DNA from: Burkholderiales bacterium RIFCSPHIGHO2_12_FULL_61_11
GTDB taxonomy: Bacteria; Pseudomonadota; Gammaproteobacteria; Burkholderiales; Burkholderiaceae_C
DNA length: 19,221 nucleotides
Assembly: GCA_001770785.1 (NCBI GenBank)
Contig: MERZ01000268.1
Coordinates: 7,381-26,601 of the forward strand
Direction: 5' to 3'
The position numbers were made by a program, and so were the translations under genes. The notes beneath the pieces were generated by a model. The model had not been told where the DNA came from and searched no databases. It worked only from the letters and a program-made list of their open reading frames with translations. Positions 7,067 to 14,147 of the stretch are shown in pieces (the first letter of the stretch is position 1; the number at the start of each line of letters is the position of its first letter).

Positions 7067-7570
7067 ATGAATATCAAGTTGAATGTCAAGAGCCTACCCG
7101 TCATCGCCATCGCTCTGGCCGCCTTGGTGGCGGGCAGTGTCCAGGCCGCAGATCCGGCAGCCCCCAAAACACGCGCTGAAGTCAAGGCAGAACTGCTTGA
7201 GGCCCAGCGCGCGGGCGACCTGTACGTAGGCGGCGAATCAGATATGAAGGTCAAAGAGCTCATCATGAAGCGCTACCCCGTCAAGGCAGTCGGAGAGGGT
7301 AAAAGCCGGGCGCAAGTTCAGGCTGAACTGCGCGAAGCCCAGCGCACGGGCAATATCATCGTGGGCGGCGAATTGGACAAGATGATGTATGAGCTATTTC
7401 CCAGCCGCTATGCGCCAAAAGCTGCTGGACCGACCCGCTCCCGCGCTGACGTGAAGGCCGAGCTGGCTGAAGCCCAAAGTAAAGGCGAAATCAGCGTGGG
7501 CGGCGAGGGGGATTGGAAACTCAAGGACGTCTTTCCCCGCCGCTCTGCGCCCAAGGCGAAGGCTAAATAA
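7067..7570 (+). CDS. Secreted DUF4148-like triple-repeat protein
   Basis: A 167-aa protein of unknown function. Residues 1-28 look like a Sec signal peptide (basic start, hydrophobic IAIALAALVAG, cleavage after VQA), giving a periplasmic or secreted product. The mature part is three tandem units of about 40 residues with a 45-residue period (35-74, 80-119, 125-164). Each begins (T/S)RAxVxAEL.EAQ, continues with a VGGE turn and ends (R/K)(Y/S)xxKA. The TRAEVKAEL segment matches the DUF4148 family, common in Burkholderiales as short exported proteins. AAAGGGAG precedes the ATG. It appears monocistronic, with a terminator-like hairpin after it. The mature protein is strongly charged. No enzymatic motif is seen. 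Confidence 0.82.
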   Translation: MNIKLNVKSLPVIAIALAALVAGSVQAADPAAPKTRAEVKAELLEAQRAGDLYVGGESDMKVKELIMKRYPVKAVGEGKSRAQVQAELREAQRTGNIIVGGELDKMMYELFPSRYAPKAAGPTRSRADVKAELAEAQSKGEISVGGEGDWKLKDVFPRRSAPKAKAK

Positions 7571-7579
7571 GCAGCGCTG

Positions 7580-7614
7580 ACGCGGTGGCTGGCACCAGAG
7601 CGTTGCCACCGCGT
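7580..7614. terminator. Hairpin between convergent DUF4148 gene and coq7
   Basis: ACGCGGTGGC (7580-7589) pairs perfectly with GCCACCGCGT (7605-7614) across a 15-base loop, 10 bases after the stop. The following T-run is poor (TGTTTCC), so termination efficiency is uncertain. Confidence 0.5.
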
Positions 7615-7645
7615 TGTTTCCATGGAGGTGACGCCGACGACGCGA

Positions 7646-8275
7646 CTAAACCCGGTGCGCCACTGTCGTCATGAGCTTGGCTGCCGAGCGCATGAGCGCC
7701 CTCACGGGTGCGGGCAAGGGCATCGCGCCTGCCTCTTCGGCGGCGCGCGCATGCTGGGCCTCGTCGTCTTTCATTTGCGCCACGATGGCGCGCGATTCGT
7801 GGTCGCCTTCAGGCAAAAGCGTCAGGTGACTCGCCAAATGCGCTTCCACCTGACGCTCGGTTTCCACCACAAACCCCAGGCTCACGCGGTCGCCCAGCCG
7901 ACTGGCGACCAGGCCGAGCCCAAAGGCGCCGGCGTACCACAACGGATTAAGCAGCGAATGGCGCGCGCCCAGCTCATCGAGCCGGTCCTGGGTCCAGGCC
8001 AGGTGATCGCCTTCTTCCTTGCTGGCCTGCAGAAATTTTTCGCGTAAAACCGGGTCGCGGGTTCCCAGTGCCTGAGCGGCATAGAGCGCCTGCGCGCAGA
8101 CCTCGCCCACATGGTTGACGCGCATCAGCGCACCCGACAACGCCTTGTCTTTGGTGCTCAAGTGGGTCGCCTCGGCGGCCACCATGGGGCAGCCTCTGGA
8201 GGCGCGGGGTTTGGCAAAGAGCGTGCGCAGCGCACCGTCCGCGGCGTTCAGTGCGGAATCAAGTGAAGGTTTCAT
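7646..8275 (-). CDS. coq7: Demethoxyubiquinone hydroxylase (Coq7 family di-iron monooxygenase)
   Basis: A 209-aa Coq7/UbiF-replacing hydroxylase acting late in ubiquinone synthesis: it adds the C6 hydroxyl to 2-polyprenyl-3-methyl-6-methoxy-1,4-benzoquinol at the membrane. The ferritin-like di-iron ligands are visible: E58 in [14 protein letters not shown], the E88-G-D-H91 ExxH pair, the [10 protein letters not shown] helix at 137-146, and the second ExxH at E172-A-Q-H175. The start at 8275 gives [13 protein letters not shown]; an open extension to 8368 runs through a terminator hairpin and is unlikely. The Shine-Dalgarno sequence is weak. It is converging with the DUF4148 gene and lies downstream of a porin whose terminator separates them. 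Confidence 0.93.
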   Translation of the reverse strand: MKPSLDSALNAADGALRTLFAKPRASRGCPMVAAEATHLSTKDKALSGALMRVNHVGEVCAQALYAAQALGTRDPVLREKFLQASKEEGDHLAWTQDRLDELGARHSLLNPLWYAGAFGLGLVASRLGDRVSLGFVVETERQVEAHLASHLTLLPEGDHESRAIVAQMKDDEAQHARAAEEAGAMPLPAPVRALMRSAAKLMTTVAHRV

Positions 8276-8312
8276 GGGCTCAATGGTAGCGACTACGTGG
8301 AAATATAAAAAT

Positions 8313-8344
8313 GGCAACAAAAAAGCCCCCAAAAAGGAGGCTTT
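8313..8344 (-). terminator. Rho-independent terminator of the first porin
   Basis: On the minus strand AAAGCCTCC pairs with GGGGGCTTT (one G-U pair) around a TTTTT loop, followed by a T-rich run TTTGTTGCC. It lies about 40 bases after the porin stop. Confidence 0.8.
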
Positions 8345-8383
8345 AAAGTGCGGCGATTCGGGCCGCAAGGCCGAAACCGGTGC

Positions 8384-9682
8384 TCAGAAGGCGTGGCGGA
8401 TGCCAAAGGCGAGGCTGGTGGAGTCGGTGCCGGCAGAGGACGTCACGCCGCCCAGAAAGGCAGCGCCGCCGGGTGCTGCCTGGCCATTGCCTTTGTTGTT
8501 GAAGCGTGTCAGCACTGCATTCAGGTTGGTGCGTTTGGATAAGGCATAGATGTAAGCCAGGCCGTAGGAATCGGTGTCGGCATCGCTGGCCCGCTGGTCG
8601 TCCAATCGGTTGAAGGCAACGACCACGGTGTGAACGCCGCTGCTGAGGCGATAGCCGATATGCATGAGTCTGGCATCTTGCTTGAACGCATTGTTGTATG
8701 CCATTTGATAGGCTGCTCCTATTGTTGCAGCGCCAGCAGCACCGAACGGCGTTACGAGAGCGGGATTATTCCCGACCAGGACGCCAATCGAGGACAGGCC
8801 TGTCGGATGGTCGTCCTTGACGGTCGCGTAGAGGCCGTACAAGCTTCCTGGGCCCACCTCAACCGACGCGCCGAGCACGTTGTCCTCCAGGGAGTCCTGA
8901 CCCAGCTCATTCTTGCGCTGGTTGCGGCCAAAACCCACTGAAAATCTGTCGCCCTTGTAAATCACCATGCCGCCCCAGAAGCGGCCCGCGGAATTGTTGC
9001 CCGCCACCTCGCCGGCGCCATACATCAAGGTGGCGGTAATGCCGCCCGCCTTGATGCCGTATTGCAGGGTATTGCTCAAGCGAATGTCAAAAGCTGGGGG
9101 GAAGCTGGCGACCTGACCGACCGCCAGGCTCGACTGCGTTTGCAAAGCGTCAAACGATGCGCCAACCGTGAAGCCGGGCGTGTATTGACGTCCCAGCGTC
9201 AATGCGCCGAAGGAGGTAATCAGGCCGGCATAGGACTGTCGGTCAAACAGGCGGTTGCCCGAGGCGCCGACATTGACGCCCAAATTGCTGGCAATCACGC
9301 TGTTAACGCCGGGAATGACGGATGGCGCAACCACAGCCGCCAGACCGGTGAGTCCAAGCCCGGCAGCGCTGGACATGCGATCAGGCAGCTGCATGCCAGA
9401 CGCTGGCGTATTGGACATAGCGCCCGTATCCAGCTCGAACCGGTTTTCCAGCGTAAAAATGGCCTTGTAACCACCGCCAAGATCTTCAACGCCCCTCAGG
9501 CCCCAGCGCGAACCATCCATGATGCCGCTGGCAATGGCGGTGGAAGACCCATTTTTCAGGCCGGTCACATAGTTGATGCCGCCATCCGCAATGCCATACA
9601 GGGTCACGATGCTTTGCGCCATGGCGGCCGTGGTCGACAGCAGGCCCATCATGGCGCTTGCAACAAGAGTCAGTTTTTTCAT
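8384..9682 (-). CDS. Gram-negative outer-membrane porin (first of a divergent pair)
   Basis: A 432-aa beta-barrel general porin of the Burkholderiales type (Porin_4/OmpC-like), forming a trimeric diffusion channel. A signal peptide (MKKLTLVASAMMGLL...AMA) precedes the mature start QSIVTLYGIADGG. The DGSRWGLRGVEDLGGG block is the family's first strand/turn signature. LGRQYTP marks the region before loop L3, and the protein ends IRHAF with the terminal Phe needed for BAM assembly. It is longer than the second porin (341 aa), chiefly through an extra Gly/Ala/Val-rich segment about 85-130 that probably forms an external loop. The start at 9682 follows GGAAAC; an upstream frame to 9727 lacks a signal-peptide-like start. 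It is transcribed away from the second porin. Confidence 0.93.
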   Translation of the reverse strand: MKKLTLVASAMMGLLSTTAAMAQSIVTLYGIADGGINYVTGLKNGSSTAIASGIMDGSRWGLRGVEDLGGGYKAIFTLENRFELDTGAMSNTPASGMQLPDRMSSAAGLGLTGLAAVVAPSVIPGVNSVIASNLGVNVGASGNRLFDRQSYAGLITSFGALTLGRQYTPGFTVGASFDALQTQSSLAVGQVASFPPAFDIRLSNTLQYGIKAGGITATLMYGAGEVAGNNSAGRFWGGMVIYKGDRFSVGFGRNQRKNELGQDSLEDNVLGASVEVGPGSLYGLYATVKDDHPTGLSSIGVLVGNNPALVTPFGAAGAATIGAAYQMAYNNAFKQDARLMHIGYRLSSGVHTVVVAFNRLDDQRASDADTDSYGLAYIYALSKRTNLNAVLTRFNNKGNGQAAPGGAAFLGGVTSSAGTDSTSLAFGIRHAF

Positions 9683-10004
9683 GGAGTTTCCGGGAGTTTG
9701 TAATAAAAGGTGAAATCTTCGCAGCAACCGTGAATTCTCAGGCTAGTTCGATGGATGGGAGATTGATGGCGAAGCGTCATCCGTATTTTTTGGATCGGCG
9801 TGGTAATCGGGCGACAGATCATGCGCTTGCCATCGCTGACCAGTGAAGCTGCCATGGATCTGCCGGCGTCTCCGCGAACTCAAAAAAATGTCGCGCTCGC
9901 GAAAAGCCGAGCTGGCTTGAGAGGGCTGTGTTGTATAGGGTCCACGGCGAAGCTTTTGAATGTGGCGCAAGTGCAACGAATTAACATTTTTACGGAGGAT
10001 TTCT

Positions 10005-10103
10005 TTGCGCAACGCTGCCCGGTCTGGTGCAATAGACCCAACTTCCCGAAAGGGGGTTGGCCCGGGCCTCTGGTGGCGCTACCAGGACGAAAGTCTGAAA
10101 TAG
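10005..10103 (+). CDS. Possible leader peptide upstream of porin 2
   Basis: A TTG at 10005 is preceded by CGGAGGAT at a normal distance and opens a 32-codon frame ending in TAG at 10101-10103. It ends in the distinctive GLWWRYQDESLK. It stops 43 bases before the porin start. The frame overlaps hairpins, so the bases may be conserved as RNA rather than protein. No homologue is recognised; it could equally be chance. Confidence 0.22.
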   Translation: MRNAARSGAIDPTSRKGVGPGLWWRYQDESLK

Positions 10104-10120
10104 TCCCCATACCGGAGCCC
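10021..10120 (+). promoter_or_regulatory. Structured 5' leader of porin 2
   Basis: Successive pairings are seen: GGTCT/AGACC (10021-10025 with 10034-10038); a long hairpin at 10038-10060 closed by a GAAA tetraloop (CCAAC..CCC with GGGG..GTTGG, one bulge); CTGGT/ACCAG (10070-10074 with 10081-10085); GGAC/GTCC (10085-10088 with 10103-10106). GGGC.CTCTGG (10064-10073) can instead pair with CCGGAGCCC (10112-10120), which would exclude the CTGGT hairpin. Alternative foldings fit a regulatory leader; no known riboswitch class is recognised. Confidence 0.4.
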
Positions 10121-10146
10121 TATGTTTAACCTTGGAGAAACTCTCA

Positions 10147-11172
10147 ATGATGAAAAAATCCCTTATCGCGCTGGCTGTGCTGGCTGCATCCGGCGCCGCA
10201 ATGGCCCAATCCTCTGTCACCCTGTACGGCCGCGTTGACGCCGCCCTGGCTGGCACGAAAACAACGCTTGGTGGCGTTGGCACTCGGCAAACAGGTATCC
10301 AGGACGGCGCCGGTGCTGGCCTGACCGGCAGCCGTTGGGGCATCAGAGGCAGCGAAGACCTGGGCGGTGGTTTGAAAGCCAACTTCATGCTGGAAAACCG
10401 CTTCAATGTGGATAATGGCACGAGTAGTGTCACTCCTTTCTTCGCCGGCAGCAGCTATGTGTCCTTGAGCAGTGGGTTCGGCGAAGTCAAGCTTGGCCGC
10501 ACTTACACCCCGCTATTTTACGTCCGCGGCATTGCCCAGCTCAACAACCTTTGGGATACGGCCTTCACCCCAACCGTGGGCGTTAACGGTGTTGGCGGAG
10601 ATTACGCCATCCGTGGCGATAACAGCGTTACTTACGATTCACCAAAATTCGGCGGCTTCAAAGGCTCTGCCATGTACGCTTTCGGCGAAAACAAGACTGC
10701 GACGACCGATGCTTCTAGCATTGCCGGTCTGAACCTCATGTACGCCAATGGCCCCGTGGCAGTCGCCTATGCCCATCAAAGGGAAGAAACACGGGTCGGT
10801 CTGGTGAACGCAAACAACAAGTTCAACACCCTCGCTGCGGCCTATGACTTCGGTGTGGCTGCTTTGAGCGCTGGCTACAACCACCGCAAGGGTGATGCTC
10901 CTTTGGCTACCGCCGGCAAAGACAGGGAATACAGCATTGGTGTGAACGTCCCCGTGAAGGCCTTTGCATTCTCGGCTGGCTACGCTCATTCCAAGTATGA
11001 AAATGGTCCTTTGACCACCAAGGGTAAAGGCTTTGCCTTGGGCGCAAAGTACTCCCTGTCCAAGCGCACGACGCTGTACACCGGCTACAAACGTGTCAAG
11101 GTTGACACCGGTGTTGCTGCTGCTGAGCAAAAGATCACCTTGCTCTCCGCTGGCGTTCGCCACGACTTCTGA
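10147..11172 (+). CDS. Gram-negative outer-membrane porin (second of a divergent pair)
   Basis: A 341-aa general porin of the same family as its divergent neighbour and of typical length. The signal peptide MMKKSLIALAVLAASGAAMA is followed by QSSVTLYGRVDAAL. The SRWGIRGSEDLGGGLKANFMLENRF signature occurs near 60-84, LGRTYTPLFYVRG marks the constriction region, and the C-terminus VRHDF ends in Phe. The ATG at 10147 lies 9 bases after GGAG; a second ATG at 10150 is an alternative. Codon use looks more biased to preferred codons than the surroundings, suggesting high expression. It is followed by a strong terminator. It may be controlled by the structured leader upstream. Confidence 0.95.
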   Translation: MMKKSLIALAVLAASGAAMAQSSVTLYGRVDAALAGTKTTLGGVGTRQTGIQDGAGAGLTGSRWGIRGSEDLGGGLKANFMLENRFNVDNGTSSVTPFFAGSSYVSLSSGFGEVKLGRTYTPLFYVRGIAQLNNLWDTAFTPTVGVNGVGGDYAIRGDNSVTYDSPKFGGFKGSAMYAFGENKTATTDASSIAGLNLMYANGPVAVAYAHQREETRVGLVNANNKFNTLAAAYDFGVAALSAGYNHRKGDAPLATAGKDREYSIGVNVPVKAFAFSAGYAHSKYENGPLTTKGKGFALGAKYSLSKRTTLYTGYKRVKVDTGVAAAEQKITLLSAGVRHDF

Positions 11173-11214
11173 TTTGAAGCTGGTCTAGCACCAGTTTCCT
11201 AGGAAGAACCAGGA

Positions 11215-11248
11215 AGCCGCTTCGGGGAAACCCGGAGCGGCTTTTTTT
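11215..11248 (+). terminator. Rho-independent terminator of porin 2
   Basis: AGCCGCTTCGGG pairs with CCCGGAGCGGCT (one G-U) around a GAAA tetraloop, followed by seven Ts. A second hairpin (AGCTGGT/ACCAGTT, loop CTAGC) lies just before it at 11178-11196. Confidence 0.92.
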
Positions 11249-11323
11249 ATGGCAAAGGCGCGCAGAGTCGAGGTCGGGTTAATCATCGGGGTCTGAGTCC
11301 AATGGATTTCCGCTTTTGTCATT

Positions 11324-11483
11324 GCGATTGCCGCGTCGCTTCGCTCTTCGCAAGGACGGCCGGCCCGGCAATCCTCTCCCGTCGTTGCCAGCGCAGCGCG
11401 GCAATCCGTGTCCCTGCCTTATCCGCGATGGATCGCCACGCTGCGCTCACGCTGACGAACCGGGGCGTGGATCGCCAAGCTGC
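11324..11483. repeat. REP-like repeat cluster upstream of the M20 gene
   Basis: The 412-bp gap 11173-11584 has no gene. After the porin terminator it carries degenerate repeat modules. Bases 11324-11346 are an exact inverted copy of 846-868. ATGGATCGCCACGCTG at 11428-11443 matches 816-831 with one mismatch, and a related TGGATCGCCAAGCTGCG follows at about 11467. A short hairpin (GGCATGGA/TCCATGCC) lies at 11543-11561. Confidence 0.6.
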
Positions 11484-11584
11484 GGCCTCGCAGCAACGGA
11501 AATATCATCATTTTCACAATCTTTTTATGCGTGGAGGAAAATGGCATGGATCGTCCATGCCAATGGCGTCCAGCAAGGAAGAAC

Positions 11585-12913
11585 ATGAGGTATCCCGTTA
11601 TTGACGACAACCCCCTTCAGCCGCTTTCGGGTGCGTCCTCCCGCCTGCCGGGCTTGCGCGCCAATGGCCGCGCTTTTTCCCATATCGCGCTATTCCACCG
11701 GGAGCTGACGGCGTTTCGGCGCGACTTGCACGCGCACCCTGAGCTCGGCTTCGAAGAGGTCTACACTTCCAGCCGGGTGGCGCATGCGCTCAAGCTGTGC
11801 GGCGTGGACGAGGTGCACACGGGCATCGCCAAGACCGGCGTGGTGGCGGTTATCAGGGGCCAGAAAACCGGCACCGCCTTCAAGACCGCGCTGACCTCCA
11901 GGCTGCGGCCCATGGTGGGCTTGCGCGCCGACATGGATGCGCTGCCCATGACCGAACACAACGAGTTTGGCTGGAAATCTGCCAAGGCCGGGCTGATGCA
12001 CGGCTGCGGCCACGACGGCCACACCGCCATGCTGGTGGGCGCGGCGCGCTATCTGGCTGAAACGCGCCGCTTTGCCGGCGACGCGGTGCTGGTGTTTCAG
12101 CCCGCCGAAGAAGGGCGCGGCGGCGCCGACGCGATGGTTAAGGACGGGCTGTTTGAACGCTTTCCGGTGCAGTCGATTTACGCCATGCACAACTGGCCCG
12201 CCATGCCGCCCGGCACCATAGGCATCAACCCCGGGCCCATGATGGCGGCGGCCGACCGCATCACGATAGAGATCACTGGCAAGGGGGGCCACGGTGCCCA
12301 TGCCTATCTGACGGTCGATCCGGTGCTGGTGGCCGCTCACATCATCACAGCGGTGCAAAGCATTGTCTCGCGCAATGTGAGAGCCATGAGTAGTGCCGTG
12401 ATCAGCCTGTGCGCCATGCGCGCGGGCGACCTCAACGCCATGAGCGTGGTGCCCGGCAATGCCACGCTGGTGGGCACGGTGCGCACTTTCAAACCCGAAG
12501 TACAAGTCCTGGTTGAGCGGCGTTTGCGTGAGCTTTGCAGCGCGGTGGCGCAGGGTTTTGGCGCAACTGCCACGGTGACATATGAGCGTCTTTACCCGGC
12601 CACCATCAACTCACCGGCCGAATACACGCTGGCCGTCGCGGTGGCTGACCAGCTGGTTGGCCCGGAAAACGTGGAGCGTCACCTGGAGCCCAGCATGGGC
12701 GCGGAAGATTTCTCGTTCATGCTCAAGGTCAAGCCAGGCGCCTACCTGCGCCTCGGCCAGGGCGAGCAGCTGCCCGATGGCAAGGGTGGCACGGTGGGCG
12801 GCGTGGGCAGCCACTTTCTGCACCACAGTTGCTACGACTTCAACGACCAGGTGTTGCCGCTGGGATCGGCGCTGTTTGCCGGAATTGTGGAGCGCGCCTT
12901 GCCGCTGGCCTGA
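11585..12913 (+). CDS. M20 family metal-dependent amidohydrolase (hippurate hydrolase-like)
   Basis: A 442-aa M20D peptidase/amidohydrolase, the family of hippuricase, IAA-amino-acid hydrolase and N-acyl-amino-acid deacylases. Zinc-site motifs: LRADMDALPM (113-122), HGCGHDGH (139-146; C141 and H143 as ligands), QPAEEG (172-177; E175/E176), MHN (H202), and a C-terminal HH at FLHHSCYDF. The dimerisation/lid domain begins GKGGHGAH and contains AAHIITAVQSIVSRN. The cytoplasmic enzyme hydrolyses an amide bond, but the substrate cannot be told from sequence. The start at 11585 follows AAGGAAG; a GTG at 11531 would add 18 residues encoded by a palindrome-containing stretch and is less likely. The N-terminus before HRELTAFRRDLHAHPELG is about 37 residues, somewhat long. 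No operon partner is visible. Confidence 0.9.
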   Translation: MRYPVIDDNPLQPLSGASSRLPGLRANGRAFSHIALFHRELTAFRRDLHAHPELGFEEVYTSSRVAHALKLCGVDEVHTGIAKTGVVAVIRGQKTGTAFKTALTSRLRPMVGLRADMDALPMTEHNEFGWKSAKAGLMHGCGHDGHTAMLVGAARYLAETRRFAGDAVLVFQPAEEGRGGADAMVKDGLFERFPVQSIYAMHNWPAMPPGTIGINPGPMMAAADRITIEITGKGGHGAHAYLTVDPVLVAAHIITAVQSIVSRNVRAMSSAVISLCAMRAGDLNAMSVVPGNATLVGTVRTFKPEVQVLVERRLRELCSAVAQGFGATATVTYERLYPATINSPAEYTLAVAVADQLVGPENVERHLEPSMGAEDFSFMLKVKPGAYLRLGQGEQLPDGKGGTVGGVGSHFLHHSCYDFNDQVLPLGSALFAGIVERALPLA

Positions 12914-12947
12914 GGCATTGGCTGTGGCGCGGGGAGCCCTCACCCTA

Positions 12948-12968
12948 CCCTCTCCCAGAGGGAGAGGG
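12948..12968. repeat. Perfect 9-bp palindromic repeat after the M20 gene
   Basis: CCCTCTCCC-AGA-GGGAGAGGG, preceded by GAGCCCTCACCCTA, is a common intergenic palindrome type in high-GC proteobacteria. It lies 35 bases after the stop and could protect or terminate the transcript. Confidence 0.7.
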
Positions 12969-13011
12969 AGAAAGAGCTACCGTACCCCGCGCCGGGCCGC
13001 CCCAAGCAAGC

Positions 13012-13065
13012 ACAGCCCCCTCGGGGGGCAGAGAGCTACACGCAGTGAGCGAACGTGGGGGCTGT
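13012..13065. repeat. Palindromic repeat between M20 gene and hexR
   Basis: ACAGCCCCC (13012-13020) pairs with GGGGGCTGT (13057-13065). Inside, CCCCC-TC-GGGGG forms a competing short hairpin. The CCCCAAGCAAGC lead-in and GCAGTGAGCG segment resemble a dispersed Comamonadaceae repeat (recalled, not searched). It separates two convergent genes and may act as a bidirectional terminator. Confidence 0.6.
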
Positions 13066-13072
13066 TATTTCT

Positions 13073-13930
13073 TCAGGTGTAGCGCTTGTTGCGCAAATTA
13101 TTTTTCATTTCCCGCAGCAGCGGCAGCAGCTTGGGGCCTATGCGCAGCGCCACGCAGGTGGCCAGAATGTCAATGATCATCAGGTGCAGCAGGCGCGACA
13201 CCATGGGGCTGTAGCGGTCATAACCTTCGGGGTGGTCGGCCGCCAGATGAATGTGCCCGGGCTGCTTTGAAATATTGGCCAGCGGCGAGCCGGTGGCGGT
13301 AATCACGATGGTGGTGGCGCCGTTCTTGCGGGCGATGTCGCACGAATCCATCAGGTCGCGGGTGCGGCCCGAGTTGGAAATCACCACCACGCAGTCACCC
13401 GGTCCGAGCAGTGAGGCACTCATGACCTGCATGTGGCCGTCGCTGTAGGCAATGCTGGTGATGCCCAGCCTGAAAAACTTGTGCTGGGCGTCCTGCGCCA
13501 CGATACCCGAATTGCCCACGCCAAAAAACTCGATGCGCTTGCCGGCGTTGTAGGTTGCCAGCAGCGCCTGCGTGGCTTTTTCAAAGGCCAATGGGCTGGC
13601 GTCGTTGCGGTATTTCAGAAACGCCGCCACCGTGTTGTCAATCACTTTGACGAGCACGTCGCCGGTCTTGTCGTCCGCATCGACGCTGCGGTGAATGAAA
13701 GGCACGCCCTCGCTCACGCTGCCGGCCAGCTTGAGCTTGAAGTCCGACAGGCCGTCGTAGCCCACGCTGCGGCAAAAGCGCACCACGGTCGGCTTGCTGA
13801 CGTTAGCGCGGCTGGCCAGCTCGGTGATGGGCAGGCTGGCAAACGCGCGCGGGTCAGCCAGCACCAGGCGGCCCACCCGCTGCTCAGCCGGCGCCAGCGA
13901 GGGCAGGGAGGCCTTGATCCGGTCTAACAT
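13073..13930 (-). CDS. hexR: RpiR family transcriptional regulator, HexR-like
   Basis: A 285-aa regulator. The N-terminal RpiR helix-turn-helix lies at about 1-75 (ITELASRANVSKPTVVRFCRSVGYDG at 35-60). The C-terminal SIS sugar-phosphate-binding domain has GVGNSG at 137-142 and SNSGRT at 185-190. HexR-type proteins sense 2-keto-3-deoxy-6-phosphogluconate and control glycolytic, Entner-Doudoroff and pentose phosphate genes. Divergent tal-pgi, with a HexR-like site between, strongly supports this identity. The start MLDRIKASLPSLAPAEQRV at 13930 matches family N-termini. GAGGA abuts the ATG directly, which is too close for a normal ribosome binding site; an in-frame TTG five codons upstream (13945) is an alternative. 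Confidence 0.9.
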   Translation of the reverse strand: MLDRIKASLPSLAPAEQRVGRLVLADPRAFASLPITELASRANVSKPTVVRFCRSVGYDGLSDFKLKLAGSVSEGVPFIHRSVDADDKTGDVLVKVIDNTVAAFLKYRNDASPLAFEKATQALLATYNAGKRIEFFGVGNSGIVAQDAQHKFFRLGITSIAYSDGHMQVMSASLLGPGDCVVVISNSGRTRDLMDSCDIARKNGATTIVITATGSPLANISKQPGHIHLAADHPEGYDRYSPMVSRLLHLMIIDILATCVALRIGPKLLPLLREMKNNLRNKRYT

Positions 13931-14022
13931 TCCTCGCCCCAGCAATAAGCGTCTCTCGCAATCATGGTGCCGCCAAACAGAACTAAATCAAAATTCATGA
14001 TCAGAAGAGCTTTCGGATTGTT

Positions 14023-14037
14023 GGTAATAAAGTTTCA
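14023..14037. promoter_or_regulatory. Predicted HexR operator between hexR and tal-pgi
   Basis: GGTAATAAAGTTTCA agrees at 12 of 15 positions with the HexR consensus TGTAATWWWATTACA known from gammaproteobacteria (recalled). It sits between the divergent hexR and tal genes, just upstream of an extended -10-like element (TGGGCATAAT, CATAAT at 14049-14054) that has no good -35. It could serve both promoters. Binding is inferred. Confidence 0.55.
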
Positions 14038-14147
14038 TATTCTATGGGCATAATGGTAACTGTGCCTTGGCGGGCGCATCGGAGCCATGTGCTTTAGGAT
14101 AGGCTGACCGCAAACAAACCCCGCGCTTTCGCTCAGCGCCTTTTGCC

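Larger units (their letters stand above)
9683..10146. other. Intergenic region between divergent porins
   Basis: A 464-bp gap. The left two thirds hold no recognisable gene or clear promoter. The right third (from about 9990) contains a good Shine-Dalgarno sequence, a 32-codon open frame and several hairpins, described separately. Confidence 0.6.

Noticed and set aside
9743..10129. Overlapping open frames on both strands in the inter-porin gap
   Set aside because: No similarity, no proper start signals, and mutually overlapping; only the short TTG frame with a good ribosome binding site is kept, at low confidence.
13931..14147. tRNA or small RNA gene in the hexR-tal gap
   Set aside because: No cloverleaf or T-run-ended hairpin found; the region is explained as a divergent promoter with a HexR-like site.
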